64,000 nucleotides of DNA from positions 434,001-498,000 of the forward strand of contig MBPM02000041.1 in the NCBI GenBank assembly GCA_001695595.3. The letters are read 5' to 3'. Below the pieces are notes generated by a model that worked only from the letters and a program-made list of their open reading frames with translations, was not told where the DNA came from and did not search any database. Positions within the stretch are counted from its first letter, which is position 1. Each line of letters begins with the position of its first letter. Position numbers and translations under genes: made by a program. Shown piece after piece: positions 10,674 through 21,874 of this stretch. This DNA comes from Plasmopara viticola (Eukaryota; Oomycota; Peronosporomycetes; Peronosporales; Peronosporaceae).

Positions 10674-11759
10674 GAGAGTGTGCTAGTTTTTGCCTAGCAC
10701 TAGCACGAAGTGACAGACAGGACTGTGATGGATCGGTAAGTACAGTAGAGGGTGAGAATTTGCCACGAGTAGACGCTCAAGACCTGCCTTGGGTTGGATT
10801 TGGGCTTTCTTTATTGCTAAATATGAACGAAGTATGTGAGTCTTCATTGATTGCTAGGTGGAGGGACTGGTATACAAAAAGAGTCGTATTAACCTAGCAC
10901 AAATTTATCGTTAGCGTTCCTTAGGTCTCGGCGATTATGATTAGAAAAGTCATAACATATCGAAATCATCACAAGTTTGATCAGAGGATTGCTCGCGATC
11001 GGCGCGTTTAGCCTCAACAGCTGCACGCAAATTGTTTAGTTGGCGGAGCGTTACGACAGTTGAAAGGCTAAATGGTCATCAAATCTGATTAATTTTAGTA
11101 TGCTATCTATTACCATGTGCGAATCAGTGACGGGTCATTCATGTCTGCATTTTGATTCTGATCCGTACCACGACGCGTACGAATCTATAGTCTTTGATCC
11201 ACACGCTTCAACTTGTCATGGAGTGCCTTCTTTGTCAGTTTTGCACTATAAACACTAGGTACGAGCTGAAGTTGCTAGCTTTCGTAAAACAATTTTATAC
11301 TTCCATCAGTCATAACATGATTTATCATCTGCATCGTGAAGGACAAACGTATAAAATTGATTAGGATGTTTGCGACTCTGCTGTATGCCTCCACTGTACG
11401 TTCGGCCTTTTCAGCTCGCCAGACTTATGATAGCAAGTACATTTGGCGATATATACTCGCTGCAAACTCATTTGCCCCAAACGCTAAGCCTTCGCACAAG
11501 ACAATGCACATTTTGAAAGCTCAAACGTTGACGTACAAAACCATTGAATATCCAGCGCATGACAGCATTCTCTCGCTACGCTCCTTGTACTAGCAGAATT
11601 GCGAGCACCAAGAAATACTTAAAGCTCAAAATTTCGCTTGGAATTGTCTACCATGCGTATGACACCTCGTGCATCTTGTGTAAAGGCTTACACAAGAAAA
11701 ATGCTATCACCCGAAAGATTTAAAGCCTCATATTGCACATAACTCGCTCCATCATTCCG
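10674..11759. other. Spacer between AP-1 mu and ARP6 genes, no gene seen
   Basis: About 1.1 kb between two convergent genes. The only open frames (10622-10897 and 11336-11593) begin at non-ATG codons or run out of the AP-1 mu gene, and neither resembles a known family. Nothing is called here. Confidence 0.5.
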
Positions 11760-13267
11760 CTAAAATCGCTTTAAACAGACATTGCTGCCGTGTTCGTCAT
11801 ATTCCTGCTTGGTAACGATACGTGTTGACAAGTCGTCCGACTCGGCTAGTGAACAGCAACCTTGCCAGGCAGCAAGTATTGAGCTACAGCGAATGGCAAG
11901 ACAGCAAGTTAGCTCATTCTGCTACTAACATCGCTACCAAACTTACTCGGACGGTTCATGCAATTCAATGTCGAATTCGTCAGGTACTAGCGGTCTCAAA
12001 TCTTGTTCAAGCCGTCGTCGAAAGTTTTTAAACTTTGTGTTTCCTCCAACCAGTAAAATATTAGCGTACAAAGCACTCGAGAGTTCAATAGGACACGCAT
12101 TTATAGCTTGCACGATCGTCTCAGCGATTCCAGCTTGATGAATACCAATGTCCGATGGATTGAAAAGTACTTCTGGGACCGTCACCCTTTCCACGCCCAT
12201 TTCTAGTGTCTGTTCGCTCTCAGAGTGCTCATCAGCCTGTTCTAGATCGTCTTCTCGACAACGGCCTTTGAAAGTACGCATGAAGTCGGGCAAAATCCAA
12301 TGCTTTCGCTCGTGACGATTCGTGTGATATCGGTGCAGGTCCCTTTTAAAGTTCAGCGAGCAGTAGCACAGCGCTTCTTTAAGCTCGTTCATCACTGACG
12401 TATCATCCATAACATTCCATTGGCGATACGATACAATCTCTTTGAGATAATTAGTCAGCAACTTCCCACCGACGTTAATCCGTTTCAAACCTGGTAAATA
12501 AACCTTCTTATCTATCACTGGAACCACGTGAGTGAACGAGAAGCCAGAGTCTACGACGAGATGACACGACGATGTGGAAAACCGCAGCAGCTCTTCGTCC
12601 ACTAATGGTGGAGCAACTCGCAGATCCGCTTTTTTTTGTCGCTTCAAATCGGGCTCTTGCAACACTGGTTGTTTAGAATTTGCAAGGTTTGCTTGATATT
12701 CACGCTCACAACGCGCAGAGTATGAAAGTACGCAAGTCTCAGCTGCACTGACCCGAGTGTAAGATTTAAAGCCCAGCTCTTCAAACACGACCTGATCCAT
12801 ACTTTCATTCACAAGTGCAGGCGATAGGAGTGGAGACGTTACCACGAGAGTGTACTCGGAAGGATCGACTTTGAGCATCTAAATGGAGATCAACAAGTGT
12901 CAGACGAGCGTAACCTTGTTGCAAAATGAGGGCTATATAGCTTGCCTCGCTTGACATTAAGTGCGCCCATAACTCCGACTCGATATTCCAGTTTACGCAG
13001 TACCCTCTTTTTACACATAGGAGTATCCATTAAGATATGCTTCCATAGCTAGCGTACCCATACTAACCTCTGCACTGGCCGCAAATACCTCAACTTTGCA
13101 CGTAAATGTTCAAGATCCTGCAGCTTTTGGCCCATAAATATTGTGGACGGATTGACAGACGTTGATGCCACGTGATTTGCAAGGATTGACACGGTCGAGG
13201 GGATGCCAGGAACAACCACAGACGCTTTCAGCGTGGCTCCACCAGCGTCCAGAGCCACAACTTTCAT
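11760..13267 (-). CDS. ARP6: Actin-related protein 6 (SWR1/SRCAP complex subunit), four exons
   Basis: Reading on the minus strand, exons 13267-13068, 13006-12946, 12878-11947 and 11883-11760 join in frame to 438 residues. Exon 1 gives MKVVALDAGGATLK; the short exon 2 gives GYCVNWNIESELWAHLM; exon 3 carries the actin-fold core with VDSGFSFTHVVPV, RINVGGKLLTNYLKEIVSYR, EVLFNPSDIGI and LLVGGNTKFKNF; exon 4 gives the C-terminal TRIVTKQEYDEHGSNVC. All match ARP6 order. ARP6 is a subunit of the chromatin remodeller that deposits histone H2A.Z. Two charged insertions (before VAPPLVDEE and before VERVTVPEV) make it about 40 residues longer than animal ARP6. The second intron uses a GC donor (GAG/GCAAGC). 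It is divergent from the chromodomain gene, with 90 bases between the ATGs. Confidence 0.93.
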
Positions 13268-13357
13268 GTTTGTATGGGCTAGGAAACCCAAGCTGAGTTG
13301 CGCAATTGATTAAGTATCTCTTGGTGCAACTTAGTCACACATACGCAAATCATAGAC
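13268..13357. promoter_or_regulatory. Compact divergent promoter, ARP6 / chromodomain gene
   Basis: Only 90 bases separate the ATG of ARP6 (13267, minus) from that of the chromodomain gene (13358, plus), so the two chromatin genes must share a promoter region. No TATA box or clear initiator was identified. Confidence 0.55.
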
Positions 13358-15035
13358 ATGAGCGTGGAGACCATGGCGTCTACTGCAACGTCCACTGTAC
13401 ATGCCTTGGCTACTACCAGTCCAGATGCAGAAGTTTGGGAGAAACAATTGTGCGTTCTTTGTTCGAGAAGCCCATTACTGTCTTGATATGCCTTGTATTG
13501 GCCTCACAATGTCTAAATGTTGCAGCTTCACCACTTGGTTGCGACTGATGGAGCGCCTAAGGGACGTGACAGAGATCTCGCAGGCGCTGCATAGTGTGCT
13601 GAAGCAATCAGGAGATGAGATTACGAAGCTACAGGATGCTCAGCACAATGCCAATCTCTTAAGTGCTACTGACAAGACTTTAACGGGTTTAGTGACACGA
13701 ATTAACGAGTATTTCTTCTGGGACATCGTACCAGCACTCAAGCGAGCGAGACAAGTGAACAAAGCTTCTTCTCAACATGCTCAAGACTCTTTAGATCGTT
13801 ATTTGGAGCTTGGAGATGAGGAAGGTACGATGCCACAAGCCTTTGTAGACAACATGAGCGGCTGGGGAGCTGCTCCTCAAGCAAAGGGGAGCAACAAGAG
13901 CCATAAGTCTAAGAAGGTGGAAAACGATGATGCAATTGAAAGTGAAAGTGACACAGATGACGACATTCAGGCCGATAAACTCCAATATATGCTAGTAGCG
14001 AACGGGCTGAAGTTGACAGCGACGAGGGCTCGAGATTTTTCAATCCAGTGTGTACCTCAGCAACAATCCAATCTAGCTCTTGGTCTCACTGAAAATCATG
14101 CGTCTGAAAGCTATCAAGCTCAACCAATGAAGATAAAAGACAAGGCAAAGACAACTAATGAAAGTGGAAAAAGGCCGTCATCGACTGAGACGGACTTTTC
14201 GTCACGCTCGTTATCTGGAGCTGATGGATCGACACCATTTACACAATCACGAAACTCAATTGAAGACGTTCAATTAAACGATCGTATTGATAAACGGACT
14301 GCTGCTAATCTGATCGCTGAGGAAGTGCTGGGTGTGCGTACGTTTAAGAGCGCGAAGGAATTTCTGATTCGCTGGAAAGGGGTAAAAAAACCATTGTGGA
14401 TTACACGCCGCAAAGCTTCACCTCAGGCGACTAAGATTATTGATCGTTACGCCGTAAAGTCTCAGACACGAGACCGCAACGTATTGCACAAGTCTCAGAC
14501 TCAACGAGCAAGTCCGAAAGGAAAGAAGAAAGAGGTAAGAGATGGATTCAGGAGTTACCAAGGCCACCAAGTTGAGACTTCAGAAGCGAGTGCGAAGCAT
14601 CAAGAAGCAGTTTTTTACAGTGTCGATCACATTGTTAGTCACCGTGAGTTTAATAACAGCCGGCAATACCTAGTACGATGGGAAAACTACGACGAGAGTG
14701 AAGATACGTGGGAGTATGCTCGCAAGCTGCGAGTAGATGTACCCGACATTGTCGACGCGTACGAAAAGCAGCTTCGTCGCGATCAAACTCAAAGTGAGGA
14801 AAGTCAGTCTGCTATTTGTGGCTTTATGCGTGATGTACGAACTGAGTTGACAGAAAAGAAGCGTGGCAGCAAGAAAACTGACCTTGACAGGTGTAGGGGG
14901 CAACTCATAGCGAATCCATTGCAAAAAAAGCGGCGCCTTCTTACTGTGACGAAGGAGGTCCCTGTCGCGAAAATGGACAGTTGTAGCGAAGACGATTTAG
15001 ATGAGGTACTTAGCGATGATAATTTACTGAGGTAA
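13358..15035 (+). CDS. Double-chromodomain protein
   Basis: Exons 13358-13449 and 13526-15035 give 533 residues; the 76-base intron (GTGCGT...TTGCAG) joins the frames. The start was chosen because ATG 13358 and a second in-frame ATG at 13373 (ACCATGG) have good contexts. The frame opening at 13401 would read through this intron. Residues about 30-110 are helical and include an ALHSVLKQSGDEITKLQDA stretch. A Ser/Asp-rich middle follows. A degenerate chromodomain lies at about 292-342 (AKEFLIRWKG) and a canonical one at about 395-448 (VDHIVSHREF, YLVRWENYDESEDTWE), with the aromatic cage position and EDTWE motif visible. The tail is basic. Chromodomains bind methylated lysines on histone tails, so a chromatin reader is likely. 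It is divergent from ARP6. The exact orthologue is not recognised. Confidence 0.85.
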
Positions 15036-15339
15036 TTGAAAGATTTACGGTCAAATTTGTATGTCGCAATTCAAAGTGTACCTTACGGACAACTGCATAC
15101 ACTATTAGTATAGATGCAAGACTGACCGCTGGTCACATCTTAACCGTCGTTGTCGGAGGGAGCTCACGTTGTACTGATGAACGGTATGTGATGGTACAAT
15201 CTGCTGACACCCCAAGATACAGAACACATTTGTCTGCTTCCTAATTAATTGGAAATGGCAATTTTTGCTTGTAGCTTCCTGAAGGGGGCGCATATAGTTA
15301 TTATATTTAGCTAGACTCACTGGGTTGCGGTTTTGGCAT

Positions 15340-16167
15340 ATGGGTAACGCCGCAGCAATTCACAGCGTGGCCGAGAGTTCACGACGGCGTTTACTTGTGC
15401 GGCAATACAATCGCCAACCTCGAAATGTCCTTATCAGTCACACTTTAATGCAAGCCTTTAAGCAGCGTCGGCTAGCTAATTGGAGCGAGCACGTGCAACA
15501 AGATTCATGCAATGAAAAGCCACCCCAATCTTTACCGCTACACGAGATATATGGCGTCTTGAAGAATGAATTTGGGGTGCAGTTGACGCTCGAAGAGCTT
15601 GTAATTATGCTCGGATATCTCGGTTGTCGGGTTGTCAACTCTTCACCAGCAGCAGTTTGCGACCCAGACTCCGCCATTGAATGGTGCTTTATCAATAGGC
15701 TGGTAAAATTCATTGCTCCTCGCCAAGTATCGCGCGAGATAAACATACCTATGAGGTCTCGTTCTACTTTGGATTCGCATATAAACGTGACAATTTGGCA
15801 AGCGGCCAAGATTGGAAACTTGGAATTTATAAAAGGTTTATGTACGACTAACAGCGACGTCTACCGCGCACTCGACGACTTCGGAAACTCACCATTGTAC
15901 TACGCTAGTCTCTGTGGCCGCGAAGCCGCTGTTGACTTTTTAATGAAAGCTTACGAACGACAAAATTGCATGATTTCTTCGAACGAGCTGCTACGTTGCG
16001 TTACAAATGCCTTGACGTATCATACACGGGCACTTCTCCAGCAGAAAATGACGCTAAGTGAGGTCTTAGAGGCAAAACGGCATGAGAACGATGGCAATAT
16101 GAACGCCTACGTCGGCAATTTAGAAGATAAGATTTGGTTTGGTATGGAAGTAGATGATAATGAATAA
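15340..16167 (+). CDS. Ankyrin-repeat protein, similar to N-terminal half of ABTB1
   Basis: A single exon of 275 residues from the ATG at 15340; the frame extends upstream only to a TTG at 15325. It begins MGNAAA, an arrangement that could be myristoylated. After a helical region (LPLHEIYGVLKNEFGVQLTLEELV), residues about 152-210 contain an ankyrin unit (IWQAAKIGNLEFIKGL, then DDFGNSPLYYASLCGREAAVDFLM) that strongly recalls the ankyrin part of ABTB1/BPOZ, including the following RCVTNALTYHTRALL segment. The BTB domains of ABTB1 are absent and the protein ends in an acidic tail. A further exon is possible but none was found. The function is inferred only as protein binding. Confidence 0.75.
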   Translation: MGNAAAIHSVAESSRRRLLVRQYNRQPRNVLISHTLMQAFKQRRLANWSEHVQQDSCNEKPPQSLPLHEIYGVLKNEFGVQLTLEELVIMLGYLGCRVVNSSPAAVCDPDSAIEWCFINRLVKFIAPRQVSREINIPMRSRSTLDSHINVTIWQAAKIGNLEFIKGLCTTNSDVYRALDDFGNSPLYYASLCGREAAVDFLMKAYERQNCMISSNELLRCVTNALTYHTRALLQQKMTLSEVLEAKRHENDGNMNAYVGNLEDKIWFGMEVDDNE

Positions 16168-16507
16168 AGTGTCTTCCATGTCGTAAAACTAGTTATTGGG
16201 TGCTACCAGAGGTGAGACAGGCGATCTTATAGTATATTTTGCTTTAGGATCGCCTTTAAAATTATGATTCCTTCCATCTAATTTATAGACCCAAAATGCA
16301 TCGGTGTGTTGAGTCTATATAAATTTCGCCAGCTTTTAGCATAAAAGCACGGCTTTATGTACCGAAAGTAGCATTCGTTTGTTTTCTTATTGGTTTTGAT
16401 CATTCCGGCATCAATGTTATCTCGTTAACTTTTCTCGTCGGTTAAATTGTTTAGCTTATCCCTTGCAATGGTCCCGTGCCACCTCTGCGCATCTGTCGAG
16501 CGCACAG

Positions 16508-16795
16508 ATGGAACTGCTCGACAGTCTTGCTTGCCTCTATGGTCCGAGGAGGAATTCTGAATCAAAAGAGCTGGAACGAGTCCTGATGCTCGAGCTACTT
16601 AGGCAGGATCTATGCCTAAAAGCTAAGGTAGCACTAGCTCCAGTGACAACAGCAGTTGTGCCTTCTGTGAAGTTCAAGCGGCGAAGTTTGATGTTTGCTC
16701 CTTATGTAAAGAAGGAAAACCAGAACTTTTTTGCCACGATAAAGGAAGAAGAGATGGACATCAGGCGCACATTGCGTTCGTTCTCTCCTTCATGA
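16508..16795 (+). CDS. Small basic hypothetical protein
   Basis: This 95-residue frame starts at the ATG at 16508; a longer form would need a TTG at 16463. It is rich in Leu, Lys and Arg, with a KELERVLMLELLRQDL helix and a KFKRRSLMFAPYVKKE basic stretch. No family is recognised. An upstream exon is possible because a TTTAG acceptor lies near 16455. It is co-directional with the ankyrin gene 340 bases upstream and ends immediately before the SINE. It could be real or chance; no coding constraint can be tested from one sequence. Confidence 0.4.
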   Translation: MELLDSLACLYGPRRNSESKELERVLMLELLRQDLCLKAKVALAPVTTAVVPSVKFKRRSLMFAPYVKKENQNFFATIKEEEMDIRRTLRSFSPS

Positions 16796-16799
16796 TTAA

Positions 16800-17165
16800 C
16801 CGACCCTGTGGCTTGAGCGGTTAGCCGTTTGAATCAGGACCGGGAGGTATCTGGTTCGATACCCATAGGACCCGAATCAAGGCAGCCGGAGATAGGTCAC
16901 TAAAGTGGACGAGCCATCACACCCGAGTGTGTGACTGCCCCACTAATTCGAGCCCGATTGGGTAATAAAAAGGTTGGGTGGGGGACGCCCCACTGACGGA
17001 AAAAGCCCCATAGTGTAATGAGGGGTACGGAACCCGGTCCCAATATGGGTCGGATAACTACTAGCATCCCGCGTTAGAGACAGCTTAGTCCTAGTTTGTG
17101 GGTACCGGTAGCTTCATGAGATATAAGTACCGAAAATGGATGTGTAGCACACATTTCTATAAGTG
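16800..17165 (+). mobile_element. tRNA-derived SINE
   Basis: About 365 bases starting with a tRNA-like head. A box A (TGGCTTGAGCGG) lies at 16808-16819 and a box B (GGTTCGATACC) at 16853-16863, with the usual ~35 base spacing of an internal RNA polymerase III promoter. The body that follows is unrelated to tRNA, as in oomycete SINEs. The 3' end is uncertain and no clear target-site duplication was found. It inserts just after the stop codon of the small gene, so it may be read as part of that 3' UTR. Confidence 0.65.
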
Positions 17166-17871
17166 GAGTGGGAAGGCCTTAACGATCTTGTTATTGCGTT
17201 TTGCGCAATACAGTCATGCTCGATCTGCAGCACAATGAAGCCTTATTGTGCACGGTACGCGATCTTGCCGAAGCGGGTCGGCGACTAATCTTTCTCTCCT
17301 GTAAGGTCAACAACAATGGAATGACAAGCAAACCGTTTTAGAGCTCCGGAATCGGTGATTTTTAATTAGTCATTCCGAAATATCGATTTTGCTATGGTAA
17401 AACGAGAGGAAGTCGATGGAAAAGGCCAGAGCTGAAGCGGATGGTGTGATAGAACATCCTTAGTATTGATGTAGGTCAGTCTGCAAAGTACGGATGCAAA
17501 AATAAAGACGATGATCAAAACCATTCGAGCTAGGCAAAGAAAGAAAGCGTTGGTAAATAGAATTATTTGCAAGACGTGCTAATCGTGCTCAGCGAACGGA
17601 AAACTCGTAACATACAATTGACATAAATACCATCTAAGGTGATCTGAACATCGAAGGTAAGCGCAAGAGCTTAAGCACATAATTAATGTTTGGATGTCAT
17701 TGCTATGTCTCAAAAAGCCACGAACGAACCGATTGAGCTCAAAGATTGGTCGAATACTAGAGACGCGTCCGCATCTTGTCAGTCCTTGAGATTGATTACA
17801 AGTAAATTTGGAAATCACTTGGGTAAATCATTCCTCACCTGCAGAAGAAGATATGTATAGATATACCGTAA
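17166..17871. other. Boundary spacer, no gene seen
   Basis: This stretch separates the conserved gene block from the duplicated gene-poor DNA. Short minus-strand frames at 17366-17572 and 17579-17818 have no recognisable domain. Nothing is called. Confidence 0.4.
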
Positions 17872-20030
17872 GCTTCTGTGCCGAACTCGACCAATACAAT
17901 GGAGCATATTGTCACAAAGCTCAACACTCCCGCAAATGGTTTGACCCTTAAGCTTAGTTTCGTAGTTTATCGCGCTACTATTCAAAAGCTATATGTACAT
18001 TCGTTTAGTCTGCTCGTTGTGACTGTGTGTGAAGTTTTGAGCAAATTGCCGTCAATGCTCTAAGTGCATCGTTCAGAGTTTAGCATTTTACACGAGAAGA
18101 TATCTAATGCTCTCCTTGTTAAGGCACTGCAAGCAATTTCGGCAACAGCAAAGTGAAGTCCGCACACCTTGAGCCAACAATATTCTGCTAAGCTATTTGT
18201 CAAAGCCAGCCAAATCAGGACTTTTGCTTGATTTGCTGCCAAATTCGTGTATTCCAATCGTGCAACCGAATTCTTGTTTGGACGCCGATCCCGATCATAC
18301 AAATCTGCAATAAGCAATTTTCACTTGTTTACGAGCTCGCTCTACGTATTGTCTTGACTGCAAGCTAGCACAGTGTATCTACCCGATCTCGCCTTGTTAA
18401 CAAAGCAAAAGCTCATCGAAGAAGTATCAGGACTCATACATGACTCGTTCTGAAGGTTAAAATGACCCTTGATACGCTCAGCATAAAATGTTGATTGTGT
18501 TGACATAGTCATAGGAAAGTCAATACTAAACACTGAGCATGCTTTTTCAGGACGATGAGAAGATTGATGAAATAAAATTATCTTGCGTTCGTATACGCCT
18601 AAATTATTTTCCTTAACAACATTAACTAAAAAAGTATTGGTATTTATTTTCAATTATCTTGAAAGGATGCGACCACAACCCTTTGCTTGTAATTTCGTTT
18701 AGCCGACTTTATGCGAAGCCAGATGATCATGCTTTTTAAGAAAGCGGTCTAGATTTAGACACCTCAATGAGATAAGTTTTCCGATCCGTTCCCCCTTATA
18801 TCTAGAGCCCCTGTACACCTAGTAGCAAGCACACAATTCGAATGTCGTGTAAGCTGGCGTATGCTACACATATGCGTGAGCCGCGTTGTTGAGCGCAAAG
18901 TCAACCCATTGATATTTTTTGCACCTCAGTGCACACACTACGGCAAGCACACGACTAACCTTTTTTGTTTAATCAGCTCTCTGAGGTTAATGTGCTTTTG
19001 ACATCATCGAAAGCCTTCTTATCTCCTAGAGATGGATGCACTTGGTTAGAATAGCGGTGATACATGGCATTTTTATCATGTACATTTCTAATTTTGTTTA
19101 CTACTGACTAGAATAGGAGCCATATGTACCTATTTAATCAGGCGGCATACTAGAATCACGTGCTACCAATCGACCAACGAAACAGTAAAGGCACAGCAAG
19201 AACTTATTGGACTTTTAACAGGTCGCCAATACTGGCAGGCTATGTGAAAGATTTGAGAGTACGGCGCCCCTATTGTAGGTATCACATTCGTTAACGTACT
19301 TGGCCATACACTTGTGCATGAAGAGCAATCGATACGTGGCCTGTATTACCACTATTGAAGCATCATACGCCTTCAAAAGTATGCCGTACTTTAGCTTCTT
19401 CTCGCTCAAACCACCGGATGAAGACGGATCCACTGGACCCATTGTATGGTAAAGCAGGCCATACAGTCGCGATCGCTGTAAGAAATTTTCCCAGCCCGCA
19501 TGTCTGCAACAAAGAATAGGGTTTGGTTCTGCATCTGTTCTGAATGCCAGATGACTTTGCTCGTCAACATTTATAACCTGCTGATATGGACTAACTTCTG
19601 ATCTGTCGCGTGCGAAAACGCGTCGACAATCAATTTGAGTCTAAACGGTGAGCCTTAATGCGAAGACCATTTTTCTCGAAACATTATTAAGACAGGACCT
19701 TTTTCAGACTATATCGGGGTAAGAACCCAGACGATGCACTAGGAGCTTTACTGTTTTGACCTTTGTTTCAAGGTAGTATTGGCATGAAGTGTTCATCAAC
19801 ATTGAGCTTTCGAGCTGAAAGGAACAAGCGTGCTCGTTGAGCAGCAGTGATGCGTATTTGATGGCATAGTCAGAAGCGTCCAAACTCAAACAAAACATTA
19901 TCAAAGCTGTCCAAATTTACTACTATTATATTAGAAAAAATAATGAATTGTTATTAATTAGTTATTCCGTTATTACATTTACTTTCGCGTTTACCGTCCA
20001 TCTTGGTATATTGATCTTTTAATTTTATAC
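17872..20030. repeat. Decayed long repeat block, copy A (left part)
   Basis: Matching segments occur in the same order near 47890-49300 (copy B), and the first part near 63507-63960 (copy C). Examples are TCTGCTCGTTGTGAC at about 18009, 47908 and 63620; a GAGCGCAAAGTCAACC stretch at about 18890 and 48735; and GGATCCACT followed by GTATGGTA at about 19426 and 49269. Minus-strand frames here (19215-19442, 19704-19904) may be remains of a gene, but none is open in all copies and no family is recognised. Confidence 0.5.
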
Positions 20031-20990
20031 GAGCCGCGTATTCATCCCCCCATTTCGTTATACATCCCCCATTTTTGTGATTGGCCTATTGAATAAACTT
20101 TTGATTGGCTAGAACTCGGGCTTGGTATTCAAATGTTCGTGACGCAGCTACCGCTTTCTCATCTACAACATTATTTAAATGGACAAAGTACGTAATTGAG
20201 AAGGTTTGCAACTCGTCAAGAAGAGCCTCCATATGTGTGCGCCCGGCAAGAGTCTCATTTCGAGCTCTTGCTCGTACGTTGGCTATATCTTGCCTGGTCG
20301 CGTGCAATTTCGCATTATATGGCGTATCGACGCCATAATCTGCAGGGGACGCACCCCAGCGTCGGACAAAGCAAGTACTGACTATTTTACTGCTTTAGCA
20401 AGGTGGCAACCATACGGATGCGCGCCGCGGTGGGAGAACGGTAGGTAAATATGGCTTGCGTCTTTTACCTGTACTTGCCAAAACGAGCTCAACTCTGTCT
20501 GCACTCTCCGCAGAACGACCGAGAATGAACAATTTGTCTTGTTTCTGAGAATACGACGCGTTGCTGGTTTGGTCGAATCAGTCTGCTTTGGCACCTGCAC
20601 GCTGGACCGTGAACACTGCAGACAAAATGTCGTGACTGCTCCAGCTTTATCTTTCTTAGTTCTCTTAACGGCAATTTCATATCCAGAAGCCCGTGCTTGC
20701 AATTGAAATGTGGTCTTGACCTGTTCAATCGTTGCATAGGTTATGATGATAACATTTTCATGGTGTCAAAAATGAAAGAGTGATCGTAGGAGAGGGCAAC
20801 TGTATGAAAGAGTGTGAGTGTGATTGTAAATGTGAGGAATGTAGGGTTCTGTGGATGATGAAGTAAACAGCAAAATGAGGTTAAGAGAAAATTGGCGCCA
20901 CGAAACTTTACATACCAAGCCCAATGTTTAATCAATCAGTAGTTTCTTTGATTAGCCAATCACAAAAATGGGGGATGGATAACGCGGCTC
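20031..20990. mobile_element. Truncated Mutator-like (MULE) DNA transposon
   Basis: Termini are inverted repeats: the left begins GAGCCGCGTATTCATCCCCC and the right, read on the minus strand, begins GAGCCGCGTTATCCATCCCCC, both continuing to a CATTTTTGTGATTGG core. The left copy has an extra internal repeat of the CATCCCCC motif. Flanks of 9 bases (ATTTTATAC at 20022-20030 and TTTCTATAC at 20991-20999) agree at 7 of 9 positions, consistent with a MULE-length target duplication that has aged. The interior encodes part of a transposase. The element interrupts repeat block A. Confidence 0.7.
20086..20737 (-). pseudogene. MULE transposase N-terminal fragment (FAR1-like domain)
   Basis: Minus-strand frames 20702-20382 and 20307-20086 belong to one broken gene. 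The first gives a FAR1-like Cys/His region: GYEIAVKRTKK, then FCLQCSRS, RNKTNCSFSVVLR, WQVQVKDASH. The second, after a frameshift near 20385, gives ATRQDIANVRARARNETLAGRT with an EALLDEL segment, typical of the part just before the catalytic core of MULE transposases. The DDE core is absent, so it cannot be active. It lies inside the element bounded by the TIRs at 20031 and 20990. Confidence 0.6.
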
Positions 20991-21874
20991 TTTCTATACA
21001 CTTATTGATATATTAGATTACAAAGTATTGGACGTTTGGTATTCTGTAAACAATGATACCTTCCGTATAAAATTGAAGAATTTGCAAGCAGTGTTGATAA
21101 TAAAATATTGTGAGTAAATGGATAATAGCTTATTATCGTCCTTGGCGTAAGTTTTTAAATTAGTGCAAGGGCGAACATGGGGGTACTTTTGATAAAAATT
21201 TGAAGATGCGATGAAGTTGAAGTGATAGAGTTCTGGGTCGACACAGCACGCCAGGTTCGAGACGCTTTCTTATTCTAATCAGCGTCGTCCCAGTACTAAG
21301 TTAGCGCATAGTGCTCAGTTGATGAAAAACTAAAGCGCCGCTACGGAGACAAGTGCGAACGAATATGCTTTTAAAAAATAAGTATATATACCCCGAAATA
21401 ATTTCTTGCGAACAATGAAGTCGTATTTTGAACCAGAGTCGATTTTGATGGAAAACAAATAATAATAGTTACCGTAAGGAGGGAAAAGAATGGTGGCCAC
21501 AAACATTTCGATAGTTTTAACTCATTTGTAACTGCATTTATTTTTGATATTCTTAGAAAACCTCTAAATTCTTAAGATGTAGAATGAAACAACTCTAAGG
21601 AGCACCAAAGCTATAAATAAGTGCAATTGAAAACGCGTAGTTTATTAAATTTAACTTCAGACTAGTTTTTACTAAGAAATTGACTGAACAGTCATTTTAT
21701 TACTAATATATATTAGGTTTTATTTCTCCTATATGGTGAATAGAACCGGACTTCGAATACGAGGGTCTTCCATCCGAGAAAATACATCGGTATAATGGGT
21801 CGCGACACTTTTGAAATGCTTATTGAAAATGAGATGTGGATTTGTCAAATATAGTGATTAAATGGATATAAATT
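20991..21874. other. AT-rich gap between two transposons, no gene seen
   Basis: About 880 bases of AT-rich sequence without a convincing reading frame. It is probably remaining repeat-block DNA, too diverged to align by eye. Confidence 0.35.

Noticed and set aside
11336..11593. Possible 85-residue secreted protein
   Set aside because: GTG start, no family resemblance, no support from neighbours.
13401..13525. N terminus of the chromodomain protein read straight from ATG 13401 with a Cys/His-rich start like a PHD finger
   Set aside because: A 76-base GTGCGT...TTGCAG intron links the better start at 13358 in frame, and the Cys/His pattern then lies inside the intron.
16800..16875. A functional tRNA gene
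   Set aside because: Only the A and B boxes are tRNA-like; no acceptor stem pairing was evident and a long non-tRNA body follows.
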